Assembly: GCA_030386875.1 (NCBI GenBank)
Contig: CM059567.1
Coordinates: forward strand, 84,995,130 to 85,059,129
Length of the DNA stretch: 64,000 bases
Origin: Morinoia aosen
Lineage: Eukaryota; Arthropoda; Malacostraca; Amphipoda; Talitridae
Direction of reading: 5' to 3'
The first letter of the stretch is position 1; each line of letters starts with the position of its first letter. The notes under the pieces are model-generated. The model searched no databases and was not told the DNA's origin. It saw nothing but the letters and a program-made list of their open reading frames with translations. Positions 25,210-37,687 of this stretch are shown here, in pieces. The position numbers were made by a program, and so were the translations under genes.

Positions 25210-25689
25210 TCAAGATGAGATAAACCCGGTCTGATTTTTGCCTTGTGTGACATGAGCACTGTAGTGATCGTTTTTGCGATGGAGCAGTAGTGGAGGGTTA
25301 TTATTTGATAACTCTGAAAAGGGATTGACTGATATTTTCAAAACACAATGATCCTGTTCATCCAGGACGAGAAGTTTTTGGCCTCTCACATTTGAAATGA
25401 TTAGTGGTATAAGGTCTACAGCAGCTTGATCAAAATGTTTGTCGTCAATGTAATTATCTATGAGGTTTTGCATGTCTCCACTGTTCTTGTCAACAAACTT
25501 AGCGTATGTGCTGTTGTTAGCTTTACTCTCTGTTTTGACTGCAGCCTTTAAAGAATTGTAGTTCCATTTTGATGCTGGTTGTTTTGTAAGTAGATGAGCT
25601 ACTGCATGGAGGAGGCAGTGTCCATCGGCTTTGGTGGGAATCAGCTCTATTTTCCATGATCGTTTCAGTTCATCCATTGTGGAATTCAT
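25210..25689 (-). pseudogene. OTU-type cysteine protease-like domain of the LINE
   Basis: This 159-residue frame has the two landmarks of OTU proteases. ADGHCLLHAV at residues 21-30 matches the D-G-x-C-L catalytic Cys block (Cys25). KNDHYSAHV at residues 139-147 matches the catalytic His block (His142 in N-D-H-Y). Length and spacing fit a compact OTU domain, a family that usually removes ubiquitin. The frame ends at TGA (25210-25212), but the next codons stay in the same frame and run into the endonuclease, so in the intact family this is probably the N-terminal domain of one polyprotein. Its role in the retrotransposon is unknown; escape from ubiquitin-linked degradation is a guess. It might instead be a separate ORF. 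Confidence 0.75.
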
Positions 25690-25878
25690 GCGTTCACAAA
25701 TGGGGCCGGAGACGTTTTTCGTACTTTTTACATCATTAAGAGGTTCTGAGAGTTGGAATTATCTAACCATAATCGCTTAAAACAGATTTATTGCTACTTC
25801 AGCGTGCGGATACCGCCATATATCGCCGTTCAGCGTGCAGTTAGAGTCTATGTACAAGTTAAGTGTTTATCGCTAAAT

Positions 25879-26976
25879 TGAGGGGAACGTTTTCCCAGAA
25901 TCCAGAAAAATATCTGTTTTTTTTAATTTATTACTTTATTCATCAGAGGTATGCTTACTTCACCAGCTGTCACATTTGAAGAACGATCTGAGCATCGTAA
26001 GTGGGGGAAATTGGGTTAAGAAGGGGGGAGAGGGGTTCAATCAGCAGCCAGCGCCGACCAGCAAGTGCATGTGCCACGCTCCTGAAGGTTCATTTTTGTG
26101 GTTTTTATTGCTCTATTCAATACAGAAGTCCTTATTTTACAAGCTGGCAAAGGTTCAGAAGGTTCTTTGCGCCGTGAGAGGGGGGGAAACGTAGGCGGGA
26201 AGGGGAGGAGCGCGTCGAGGAGGACGCCGCAGCGTTCGCTCCTGTAGCAGTAAAACGTATCTATGATACCAGTTCCAAACGTCTCTTCACACCTGTGGTA
26301 CAAGATCCTTCAAGGAACAACAAAAAACTTACAAGAAAAGATATTCATATGTTCAGATAGCTTTCAGAACATTAACTGCGTCAATTTTTCTAAGCAATAT
26401 ATATAGCTTGCAAATAAGAATAACGAAAAATTTTATAAAATGTTCTCCCAGAACAGTTTAAAATAGGGTATTTTCAAAAGCTATTTCCTCCAAAAGTTAT
26501 TATCGTAGAGCAGTGGTTTAGATCTCATTAAATGCGCAAAAAGTGGTTGCATGGCTAGACAGAGAATCAATATGAAATTCATATTAGTTTTTCAGTTACA
26601 TTGAAAAATCTATGGAAAAACCATAACCTTACAAAAAATTAATTTGTAATAATATCATAAAAACTAAACTTTTACGAACTTCGAATCCATTCTCCGTCCA
26701 GCTAAGCAACAACTCTTTGCGTATTCAATGAAAGCTTAATCATTGCTCTACATTAATTATTTCCGGAGAAGATAGCTTTTGAAATTACCCTATTTTTCAC
26801 CGATTTTTCCGTATTATCTCAGTTATTAATCCGAAAATTAAAAAAAAGTTATTATATGCACCTGTAGCCCTATCAAAAATACAAACGTATGCCAAATTTC
26901 ATTGATCTACACTAGTTCCCATACAACAAACGTGACAGCCATTTTTTAATTCTGGGTAGACGTTCCTCTTAATGTA
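25879..26976. mobile_element. Possible non-autonomous element with 30-bp inverted ends
   Basis: GAGGGGAACGTTTTCCCAGA near 25882 matches the reverse complement of sequence near 26970 (GAGGAACGTCTACCCAGA) over about 33 bases with roughly 24 identities. The interior of about 1.1 kb has no transposase. I could not see a convincing target-site duplication, so the boundaries are uncertain and a chance match is possible. The left end sits just upstream of the OTU-LINE's apparent 5' end. Confidence 0.35.
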
Positions 26977-26979
26977 TGG

Positions 26980-28715
26980 AAATAAGTAATCTCCATTACT
27001 GACCTAACCTAACCTCACGATATAGTACTATTCAAACGTAGATCTCATGCTCTAGGGTCGTTGACCTCACTCTGTAGCAGCACAACAGTTTTGTAATTAT
27101 GAATTAAAATGCTTCCTAAGGTTCGAAAATCGTTGAATGTACCAGATGCAAAAATTTTGAAATTTTTTGCCGAATGTAGAAGGGCTTGAACTTGAGAATG
27201 GTCACGAATATTACCGTTAGCGGGAGGTGACAGATGCCCATCAGTGCGAAAAAGGTTCCCTTCTGCTCAGCGACGGGTTTGCACATGTGCGGGGGGAAAA
27301 TTTAGTGAAAATTTTGCACAAGTAAAATTCGAATTTGAACGGTTTAAAAACATATGTTGTGAAAAACATTTTCTTCGAAATACTTAGTCTTCATTAATTG
27401 AAAGATGACTGAAGGCGAATAGAATGCACCTGTATTTCATATAATTTTTTTATTATAGCTGTATTTTTTAAAAAAATAAAGCGCCTGCTCGGATTGAGAT
27501 TTGAGATGGATACCTAGAAATCCCAATTTCAGTCAAAGCCGAGATTACTTCCTGATAATTTTCCCTCTCCCGAATACCGTATTGCGTTCATTTTTGATCG
27601 GTAAGGATCACATAAAATTCTACAGCAATTATCATTACCATAATAGTTTACCACTCATCGATATCAAGGAAAGCACAAACGACTAATATTTTACATTTAT
27701 GACCAAGTCCTGTCAAACGAAAGGCACGCCTTCAAATTTCCGGGCTTTGCCATAGCGGAGACCATATCCAATGGCGACGTAGAGCTATTTCCGTCAAATC
27801 TATTACGAAAGTGCTCTTAAATATCGTGCAGAATAGAATTCAAAACTACGAATACCTTTCATTACGTGTTCAAATTTCTAAAAGAGCTGTTTAAGGCTAG
27901 AGTTCATCATGATATTCCTTAAAACTCATAAAAGGTTTAAAATAACTTGAAACCTTTCCACATTGCTAATGGGATTGTGTACTTCAGAGGCTATGTTGAT
28001 TTTGGGGGTTGTATTTACTGTATAAACTAATTGGTCCACTAGTCCTTTGAGCGTGTTTCCACTTTGTTTTGTGGGCATTGATGAATTCACATTTAATGTT
28101 TCTATTTTTGATACGTAAAGAATTCACTTCACCTCCCTTTTGAATTTCTCTGATGTTTTTCTGGTTTATCTAATCTGTAATTTATTAATTTTGCCGTAAA
28201 AATTTCCCTTTAACATACAAAACTGTGCATGGCATTCACAAAAATAAAAATAAAAGTCTTAGCTCAGCTCAAGAAGTGCAGTACGCTCTAAACGTACGTC
28301 CTTAAATCATCTCGATCCATAGAAATGCTGGCGCAAGAGCGTAATAAATTCACTAACATGAAAAATTCGATGAAGCTCGTGAATAAATATAAAAGTACCA
28401 GAAGTTTCTTATGATCTCGATTGTCTTTAGTTATAACTTGTACGTTGATTTGAAAATATTGTTGGAATTTCGATGCGACGTTGATCTATATTGCGAGAAA
28501 TGCAAGTGATGAATGCTTCATTATTGAAGAACGTGATAAATGAATAGTTAAAATGAGTGGTAAATACGGTGATTGCCGTGGTAAAAATTTAAGGTGAATT
28601 TTAAAAGAATTGCATGTGTGTCATGAATGTTGAATTCATGTTTTATGAACGTACTGAATACAAACATGAAATGAAAATACTAGAGACAAACTATTTTCCA
28701 TTCAAACCAGAGTTG
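26980..28715. other. No assignable gene
   Basis: AT-rich DNA with only short frames. CCTAACCTAACC at about 27002 is two or three units of the insect-type telomere repeat by chance or by insertion; it is too short to interpret. Confidence 0.5.
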
Positions 28716-28718
28716 TTG

Positions 28719-28987
28719 AAAGTGTGGAGTAGTTTGTAAGACTACAGAGCTTGCGTGCTTCAAGTACTTTAAAGGATTATGTGTGAAAATGCAATGCAAG
28801 AAAGGAAGCCTGGCCTGCGTACAAAAGGTCCTCCAAAACAAAGGCGTCAAAGTGTGGAGTAGTTTGTAAGACTACAGAGCTTGCGTGCTTCAAGTACTTT
28901 AAAGGATTATGTGTGAAAATGCAATGCAAGAAAGGAAGCCTGGCCTGCGTACAAAAGGTCCTCCAAAACAAAGGCGTCAAAGTGTGG
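28719..28987. repeat. Exact 130-bp tandem duplication
   Basis: 28719-28848 and 28849-28978 appear identical, and the first bases of a third copy follow (28979-28987). The unit begins AAAGTGTGGAGTAG. There is weak similarity between this unit and 30020-30110 (shared TTTTGTGTGGAAA-like and GAAGCCT strings), suggesting an older dispersed relative. Confidence 0.93.
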
Positions 28988-31900
28988 GAGTCCTATACAG
29001 AGTACGGTGTTTTTGAGGTACAGATTCATAGGGTGCTATATTGACTCTTCAAACACGGATTTACGTGCATTTTTACGAGTGAAAATTTTCGTCAATATAA
29101 TTTACAGTTTCACATCGTGTAGTCTCCTATGTTTATCATACGCTAGTCATTAATTCTTTTGATTTAAGGATCAACAAACATGAGTGTTTCTTTACAGTAA
29201 AATCAAACTCTTTGGGGATGGTTTTCCTTTTCAGTTCAGATTTTACACCTGCAAGTTTCATGAAATGCTCTCAAAGTTATACAATAAACATATCGCAAGA
29301 ATAAATTCGGATGTGACCCACTTCAAGTACGTTCCGCCAGTCAACCGAACAAAACACTTTCTCATTGTTCTATACTTTCGCGAAATATAATGTTTCAGGC
29401 ACAGACACTCACTATACTCTAGTACGAATAGCGAAAATATTTGCTGAACTATGCGACAGTGAGAACAATTATTTGTAAAATATTTCATTATTATCTGAAG
29501 GGCTCCCATGACAGTATATTCTTTTGAGCTATGCAGAGTAAAGAATGTGAAAAATAATTCATTTGAGAAAGAGTTAAATTTCGGCAATTTAATGAGCATC
29601 TGACAAGTTCTTATCGACCAAAGTTGAAGTTAAAATGGATTCCTGTACGTCGTTTTCTATGTAACTAAAAACGGATATAAGACATTCGTAATGAGTGAAA
29701 TTAATGCGGTGTTGAAGGTATTTGCACACTTCAACATGTCAGAAAACAAGCAAATGTCCTCTACGACTATCAAGCCTTTGGAGGCCAGAAATGATTTACA
29801 TCTAAACAGAGCGCCAACAAGCGCAATGAAATAGTGGGGTAGTGCACTCGAGAGACATTAAAGATTACCTAAAATCTGGAAGGCTTAAAAAAAAGTTTGA
29901 AGGGAGATTGGTAACTTTTGTAATCCGCATAAATTTAGGCTGAGATAGGAAGGTCTTATATATAATTTTGAGCAAGTGGGTGTCTAGATTTGTGGGAGGT
30001 GCATGACCTTTCTCTCGTAGCAAAAGTTTACGGGGATTTTGTGTGGAAACGTAACGCTGGAAATGAAGCCTTTCAAATGTGCAGACGACGTGTGGTGCCT
30101 GAATGTGAGAGGAAGCTGTAAGTTTGGAAAAGAAGAGGTGAGTCATCAAGGAAAGGGACGTAGAAACAAAAGTCAAGTTCGCTTTGGTTGGAAGATGAAA
30201 CAAGCATGATAAAAATACACGCCATCGCGAGGATCAAAATAAAGTTTTACTTTGGTAGCTGTGTTATGAGTCAAAACGAGACAAGAAATAACACGACGAA
30301 ATGTAACAAATACTTCGATAAAAACCATCCTAAGGTTCAACATCCTAGGCAAATTATTTGTCTCAGGGCAAGGGATTGAAATCATTCAATGAAGTTTGGA
30401 AAATGGTTTCATTTTCGGCATTGAGTTGAGACAAATATGATAAGAAAAATCAGAACCTATCAGATGGCTTTTCAATAAATAAAATTTATGAAATTGCTAT
30501 TCATATCTTTGGCAGGCGTAAATAAACGTATGGCTTCTCAATTGAAATAAGAGGCTGAACCACTTCGATACTTCGATAATCTAATAGCCTCAACGTTATA
30601 GTTGAGTCTTGTTACGGAAGTCAAGCAAGTCGCACCTAATTTGCAGTTAACAATGAATCTTCAAGGTAATATTTTTCTGATATTATACTTTCATAATTAA
30701 TAAAATATCCTATAATTGCATTGAAACTTGGTAAAGAGAAATAAGAATTTATAAAGTGTCTATTATTATTTTTGTCAGAGGCAGGGGAAAAGAAGAATAA
30801 CTTGTCAGTTAATGATATAGAACAGCAAAATAAATTTCAACTCAAGGAAGACAGTGGCCATTTCACACGAATGTTTTCAAGTAACGGTTACGAATGCTTA
30901 GTAGATAGAAAATCATTACAGGGATGAGCTGATATATTATTCAGAAAATACTTCATTAAAATTGGTTAATAAATGGTACTGCGTGGTTCACTGATAAGCA
31001 ACTCATTGCCTTGGTGGAATATTATTTCTGTTCAATTAACTATCAAATTCATTCGAGTTCGCAAAAGTCTACGGTTCTCCAGCGTACGAGTCAGGTGTCG
31101 AAGAGGATATTTAAAGTCTGAAGAGGGAAAACATGAATATGAGATAGATCCGCAGGCAGAGAGAAATAAGAATAAGAAGGGAATTCTTACACTGCAATTA
31201 CTCGATCAACATGGGAATAATTATGACAAACTGAAAGATTCAATAATTTTATGTGAAGTAAACACGCGAGTTAATTGAACAAGGTGGCATTATTGTGAAT
31301 GAGCACACAATTTAATGCTACTGAATAATGATATGATACCCCAAAAAATCTACCTCTGTTGAAAAACAAGGGTATCGCACAAGATGGAAATTTATACTTA
31401 TAACATTTAGCATATTGAGCTATAGATACCAAATTAACATTTAAACTACAAAATCACTAAACGGGGCAAAAGTCACCATCCGTGATGAATGCACGCTGAC
31501 GAGCGCACACTCATCACTCTAAAGCTGTAAATTTCCAATAATTGAACTCTTATCGGCCCGTATTTTTCTTTCGTGGCCTCGTGGATGACACCCATTTTCT
31601 GTATTGGTGACTTGGCATTGATCGATTATTTACGCTTGAGGTCTCACTTTAAGTTCATCTTTAAAACAAGACCCTGAATTTCCCTCTGAAGCATTATTTC
31701 CAAAGCATTTCTTCGACTGTTGTCATATTCGGGAGACCTCTTGTCAATTGCCATTATCATTAGAACGTCTGCTGCACGCCTACCCAGCGAACAACATGAC
31801 ATTTCCCTACAACGGGATATTTGATGAAGACCTAGTTTATTGCTGTCGAATCCACTTTTCGTTCTTTTTCTTCCTTCCATACTTCCTTTCTACCTCTGCG

Positions 31901-33880
31901 AGTAAGGTACCAAATTGATTTTCAGTATCAACCTTTTTCAAAGCCCATTTGACTGTTTCTTCGAAAAACAAATTGATTCAGATGAAACAAATGAAGAATG
32001 TACATAACCTCCCTTCCAAACCTCAACATTTTTACAGTATTGAATTTTCAATTCAACATTAGTGTCAAATCTATGTTTCATATACCAATTATATTGCAAG
32101 ATTAATTGATTTAACAGGTTCACTCGGTAAAAAATATTACGAAACCTTGGATGATTTCCCCTCAGGGGGATACTACGTTTTTATCTGTGGGAATTAGCAT
32201 TTTGATGGGAAATATTTGAATTCTCGAGTTAAAGGTTTGGTAGGCCTTCCTTTTGTTTAAATAGAATAGGTTTTTTATTTTGTTACGGACCATGTTTTTT
32301 CAGTTTACCGCTGTCCTATTTTTCAGCACCTACTACTTTTTTCTTCAACTTTTATCTTGTTTCATAGATTTATTTCTCAATTCACTGTTTCTATGCACCT
32401 TGTGCATAGATTCCTCGTTCTCTGAACTCCATACTAAATGGTGTTTTTCTTCTTTCTTTCATTGGGACGCTTTTGTCGTGGTTAGGGAGGCTTAAACTAA
32501 CATCTAATCTAGTAAGCTTGAATGATTACCTGTTGTTACTCTTGCTAAATATAGACATTTCAATCTAATGATTCATTGTTTACGTACATTGTGACTAATA
32601 AAATTACTCTATTTTATGTTTCATTCTGATTTATTAGCATTGAAATAAAAACAATGAATGAGTGCGAGGGCAAATTTGAAAGTGCTATAAAAGTTAACAA
32701 TTGGAGATAGAAGCCTCCCAGCACTGATGTTTATTGCGCTACGGCGTCGTTTCCTAAAAGTGGCGTACTAAATGGCTGAAATAAGATCCCTTTCGAAAGA
32801 CCAACGCCCATTCCCGTGCTCTGACTAACTCCCGAGAAGGCTTGAACGTTCCTTAGAGCGAATACCTAGAACATATAAACATATTTACCACCTTCATCCC
32901 ATTCCGTAGTGTCGTTCACACCTCAATTTAGCGGTAAATCTATGTAACTCGGATTTTAAGGTTCAATTATGAACACAAAATCTGTGCTTAAGCAAGAATT
33001 CCTGCGATTCACCTCTTCAGCCACCTAGACATACGGCTTTCTACGCCACATTACAACTCTCTTGCCTTCTCCCCTCGCGGCGGAATAATATCCTTGACTC
33101 ACACCGTTTGTTTTCATGCGCTTTTACTATAGTTCTACAGCAAATTCTCTCAGAACTTTCATGTGCTTAATTGCTATCGCTGATGGTTTGAATAAAATTT
33201 TATTACATTGCTTGAAGAGTATATTGCCAATTTAATCTACCAATCAATTACTGTGAATAACGACTTGTATTTTACCTCTATTCAATAACTGAAGGTTTTG
33301 TTCGAGTAGATATCTTCGAAAATGATTCGTATCATATCATAGGGAATACAACGAAAGCTGATGAAAAGAAAGGCATCAGACGAGACACCGAGGAAATATG
33401 GAATCGGATTTGCAAGTGAAACATGATCTCAAAAGTTGGTCTTTGCTCTTGATAAATTTATTTTGCAAGTATTTGTGGCGTCAGGCGACTACAAGTACGG
33501 CGGCTCATCGTGGCCTGGAGCTGTGCTCCAAACTATATCTCAGGAATCGCAGGCGACAATATTCTTTGTTCGTTCACTTTTCATTTTACCGTAAAATTTG
33601 TACGCAAAACCGGGTGCAGTATGTCCTTAGTAATTGCAATTATTTTATATACTCATAAGACCATTTTATAAGTCTTCTGATCGTGCAGAGTTCACTGTCC
33701 AGCCATTAACATTCAATTGTTTGCGTTGACGTCTAAAACCGAGAGAACGTTTAGTTACAGCGCCTTTTTTTATTATTCCACCTGTTTTAGTTAACGGACT
33801 CGACTGTTCGTCGTAGACAATTTAGTTACTACACACAGGCTGAAAAACGTTTGTAAACGAAAAATGTTTGTAAATGTTTG
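28988..33880. other. AT-rich DNA without an assignable gene
   Basis: Several open frames of 60-113 codons occur, for example 29258-29599 (-), 29865-30203 (-) and 30973-31278 (+). None shows a recognisable domain, a clear start context or consistent codon use. Confidence 0.45.
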
Positions 33881-34178
33881 TGCCGCCATAGCCATGTGCT
33901 AGAGGTTCTGCCGCCGTGCGGCAGAGACCCGGGATCGAATCTCGGCGCAGGCAGTGGCGATTTTCTCTGTTGGGTATAGGAGAAAAATTCCAAGCACAAT
34001 ACCCGACTCTACCTAGGTGTCTGAAATGGGTACCGGTCTTGACCGGGGGAAAGCGTCATGGCGTCCTGGCGCTAGTTATAAGGCATTTGAAAATCCAATG
34101 TACAAGGTGATGTGTATCAGGCTTGATTGGAAATAAAGCATCCGTAGATGCCTTCATTATTATTATTATTTATTATTA
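33881..34178 (+). mobile_element. tRNA-derived SINE with ATT-repeat tail
   Basis: The 5' part (33882-33955) resembles a tRNA gene. It has an A-box-like TAGCCATGTGCTAGAGG at 33889 and a good B box, GGATCGAATCT, at 33932. These are the internal promoter for RNA polymerase III. The body runs to GGCTTGATTGGAAATAAAGC and ends in an (ATT)n tail at 34153-34178. The acceptor-stem pairing is not kept, so this is a SINE and not a working tRNA. The trinucleotide tail suggests mobilisation by a LINE with a similar 3' end. Confidence 0.75.
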
Positions 34179-34298
34179 TTTTAGGACTTTAAAGGAATTT
34201 TTGTCTCATAACTGAATTTCACTGCAGCGGGATGAATTATCCAGAAGGCGCACGATATCACAATTGGTACTTTATATTGTTAGCAGGAGCAAGCTTCA

Positions 34299-34961
34299 GT
34301 GGTCAATTGCAGTACTTATAAGTTTCTACATGATGAGTTTACCTTTTTAAAAGAATATTTCCGTAAGAATGGTTTTTCAACTCGACTCATAGAGTCTCAT
34401 ATTGGTAAATTTTTGGAAAAAAAGTTCAACCAACTGCCTTGTCTGGAATCAATCTGTGAGGACATTCGTTTTGTTTCGTTTCCGTATTTTGGACCTCAGT
34501 CGGAGGAAATGAAGAAAGAAATTTTAGATTTGTTTGTCAAATACTTTCCGGGAATAAATTTTAAGGTGGTTTTAGTTAATATTTTCAAAATAGGCTCATT
34601 TTTTCGTTTCAAAGACATTCTTCCTACCGCGATGCAGGCCTCCCTAATTTACAAATTTTGTTGTGCACGATGTGCATCTGAGTACGTCGGCTTGACGTCA
34701 CGTACTCTAGGCTGTAGGGTGGCCGAGCATCGAGGTAGGAGTTACCGCACAGGAAATATTTTATCTAGTCCTCCGCATTCAGCTATTAGGGATCATTCAG
34801 AGCATTGTGATAGCCCATTTGACATCAGTAATTTTAAAATTCTCACTAGATCAAAATTTGCCTCCGATTTAAGAATTTTAGAGTCTCTATTCATTTTAAA
34901 AAATAAGCCAATTTTAAACAACCAACTTAGTTCTTTTCCATTGTCAATAGTTAACAGGTAG
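34299..34961 (+). pseudogene. Penelope-like element, C-terminal GIY-YIG endonuclease part
   Basis: A 220-codon frame without its own ATG (first codon GTG) carries the signature of the Penelope-like C-terminus. After about 115 residues of linker comes LIYKFCCARCASEYVGLTSR, with a Cys pair and Y-V-G as the second half of a GIY-YIG motif, then TLGCRVAEHRG with the conserved Arg and His. Next are IRDHSEHC and ILESLFILKNKPILNNQ, which includes the probable metal-binding Glu. The reverse transcriptase that should precede it is missing, so the copy is 5'-truncated, as is usual for these elements. The enzyme part would cut target DNA. It begins about 120 bp after the SINE tail. The frame here is uninterrupted, suggesting a fairly young insertion. 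Confidence 0.85.
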
Positions 34962-35110
34962 TTTTTAAGGTTGGTGTTTTTGTTTGTTTGTTTATTTATT
35001 CAATTCATGAACTTTCTAATTCATTTCATGTTTTTCAGGTAAATTTGTTTTTGTTTTTGCTGAAGATGAGCGAATGCTCGAAACGTTCAATTTTATTGTT
35101 TTGCTTGCAG
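34962..35110 (+). mobile_element. Probable 3' untranslated end of the Penelope-like element
   Basis: After the stop codon there is a T-rich stretch and then GCTGAAGATGAGCGAATG followed by CTCGAAACG at about 35060-35085. Strings of the form CTGAAGATG...CGAAACG, with a small hairpin between the halves, recur near the 3' ends of many Penelope-like elements. The exact end is not determined. Confidence 0.5.
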
Positions 35111-37160
35111 TTTTTAATTCGAGTAAATGTTTTATACGGCGTTTTTGGTTCTCTCTTTTTTACTTAAAATCAGGAAACCTCCCGGTAACTTTTTTGGTCA
35201 ATTATTGTTACAATAAGTACATGTTCTCATCATTTTTCCTTTTGTGCACAAAAGAATGCGTACGGTACAATTTCAGTACACAAACGTAAACTCTCTCGTT
35301 TCAATAATAAAAAATGTCTGACAGAATCCTGTGTTGTAAGTAAATTGGTTTTAAGCTCTTCTCTTTTTCTAAAAAGGAAAAATATTTATTTTTATTTCTA
35401 ACCCGACATAAATTAGCAGTTGATTTGCATAAAACTCGCTTTGACCTGATGTTGTACCACTAGTGAAGGTGCACAGCTTCATCATTCGAATGGTGTTCTT
35501 CTGCATCGAAATGTTTTCACTCTTTTACTAGAATGGAAAGAAGTACAGAAAAAAACATGAATGAAGTACCTTCCCCAGCACCTCATTAAATGGATTAATT
35601 ATTAATCAGTAACAGTTAATTAAGTACCTGTATTCAAAACAGAGGTCTCGTTGTTGTATAAATTTATGAGCCAAAAATAAACTTAAAATATTTATTAAGT
35701 ACTTTTCATTATTTAATCAATGTGAATGTTTACTAAAAAATTTGATTCTCTAATGCATTATTAAATGTTTGATAAACTTAAATTAAATCGTAGCAAAAGT
35801 CTTTACTTTTAGATGCATTTTTAGACACTGTATGTATGCTTTCATTCTCAATTGGTCGATGTCTCTAGATTTTTTGCTCATGCAGGTGAGCTACATTGAA
35901 TACGTTCAACAAATTAAGTAAAATAACAGTACGTAACATTCGTGGGTTGCACGCATCATCGCTAATCTGAAAAACTGTGCTCGCTTCTTTACCCATAAAC
36001 GTGAAGGTCTTAGGTAATCTGGCACCTGAGCTGTAAAGAATAATTCATCAGGTAATTTAAAAATTAAATAAAACGCACAAAACATCCAGCTGCCAACGAC
36101 GCATTTCTTAGAAAAAGGAGCTTCGGTTTTCTAAAAACAGCTATGCTAATCGAGAAGCATGCCTCTTCTCTTCGTAAACAAAATTGTGATATTTAACTGT
36201 AAAAAATCTCATGAGAATATGCCAGTCATGAATAATTTGCCGAAAATTCTTTCTACTTACTTTTTTCCAATTGAATAGAATAATTATAACTTCTTTGAGA
36301 AGTTGCTGGGCAAGAATTCATAAATTGCAAGTAGTCATTTTTGCATGCATTTATAAAATGAATAGCAAACGTCAGCAATCAACCATATCATGATATGAAA
36401 TGATCAATATCAGAATAAAATATCTGTCAGAAGATCGTTCGAAATTGCCTTAATCCGGGATGAATATGTTTGTATATGTGAAAAGTCTAACTTATCTTAT
36501 AAAAACAGCAATCAACGTCAAATGTTCCTTGATGCTCGGAAATTTAAATTTAAAAATGATAAAGTGATATGTTGATTTTACCGTGAAATCTGTGCTGTTA
36601 GTTGGGTAACAACTATATTCAACCTTGATAAATAAAAAATAATTCAAAGATAACCCATCGTAAAAGCCAGACTGGGTGACAGGTTTCAAACGAGAACTTA
36701 ATTTTCAGGTAAGCCTGTAATATTGATGGATTGAATATTATGCAAATAAAGTAGTATTACGTTGAGATAAAATTAATGAGCGGGTGAAGCCGTAGAATTA
36801 TATAGAGGATAGGAAAATATCAAAAGGACGAATTTTTTATCATACATCTCGAAATTTGCAGAACTTCCAAAACAACTATCACAATTACTTTAAAAATGAA
36901 AAATAAACGAAACAACAAAAAACTTCCTACCAAAACTGAATGGTAAACGAGAACAATATGCCAAGTGGTGTGCACTTCAAATCTTTTTTAATCAGGCTCT
37001 GGTCTAGGCATCTTATGTGACATACCGCAAAAGCGTTCAAAACCTCAGCATATAATTTTTTTCAACTCAAGAAGCAATCAAATGATTAAATATTTATATC
37101 CCATTTTGCAGCTCTACACGATTAATCAGTATTACTAGTACTATGCCCATTAATATACGG
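35111..37160. other. AT-rich DNA without an assignable gene
   Basis: Only short frames without motifs; I see no inverted ends or tandem repeats here. Confidence 0.5.
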
Positions 37161-37257
37161 TTAATAATTTGCCCTTCTTTCTTGAGTTAAATTTACTTGT
37201 GCAAGTCGATGCTGTTGCATTAGTCTGAAGAATTTCATCCCTTCTTTCTTGAGTTAA
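37161..37257 (-). pseudogene. STPR-repeat coding strip, downstream part
   Basis: On the minus strand, starting at the TTAA that borders the piggyBac element, the sequence reads LTQERRDEILQTNA. After a frame slip of one or two bases it reads QHRLAQVNLTQERRANY and a stop at 37161-37163. L-T-x-E-R-R-x-E-I-L and H-R-x-A-x are the same landmarks as in the upstream part at 39134-39409. The DNA string GTAAATTTAACTCAAGAAAG (or close to it) is present at the end of this repeat, which confirms what the insertion site looked like before the transposon arrived. Confidence 0.7.
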
Positions 37258-37269
37258 TTCATGCCTGGC

Positions 37270-37687
37270 GTCCAAATATGTGGACAATACAAATACGTCA
37301 AATTATCTCAATTTAATATAGTTAAGAGCCTTGACATTCCTCAATTCTATTCCAGACTGTTTTCTTTATTCACTGCAGGGTAGACAATTCTAAAGCGAAA
37401 GGTAGAAAGGAATTTACAGCAGTTTGTTTTGTGCACTTGATCATAATCGAGGCAAAGTGAGTTTCTCCATCACTCAAAGCTATCATCTCTAATTATCTCT
37501 ACATATATTGCTGTGCCGCATTGATAAACATGTTAGTTATGATCCTGGTAACCATCCCACAAAGCCATTTTCAAATATTTCAATTACTTTTTTCATGCTG
37601 ACACTTTACGCGGAATGTCCACATATGTGGACAGCAGGCATGTATATGGTAAGTTACTGTCTCAAACATGTGTCCACATATGTGGAC
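37270..37687. repeat. Left subterminal palindromes of piggyBac
   Basis: Three copies of the palindrome TGTCCACATATGTGGACA: 37270-37285 (one mismatch in each half-site sense), 37616-37633 (perfect, 18 bp) and 37671-37687. Together with two copies near the right end they frame the transposase relic. Likely transposase-binding sites, by inference from position and symmetry. Confidence 0.85.

Larger units (their letters stand above)
22249..25760 (-). mobile_element. LINE with OTU-like domain, endonuclease and reverse transcriptase
   Basis: A near-full-length ORF2-like unit of a CR1/Jockey-type retrotransposon runs on the minus strand from about 25689 to a stop at 22249-22251. Domain order is OTU-like cysteine protease, apurinic-type endonuclease, reverse transcriptase, then a conserved C-terminal segment ending in TRHLVPQK. 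The open frame just upstream of the first Met is closed by a stop about 27 codons earlier. No separate ORF1 is visible upstream, so the copy may be 5'-truncated near 25760. About five nonsense codons and three frameshifts are spread along it. Confidence 0.88.

Noticed and set aside
27002..27014. CCTAACCTAACC as an interstitial telomere repeat
   Set aside because: Only about two units, expected by chance in AT-rich DNA of this size.
33882..33955. A functional tRNA gene
   Set aside because: A and B boxes are present but the cloverleaf stems do not pair well, and the sequence continues into a SINE body with an ATT tail.
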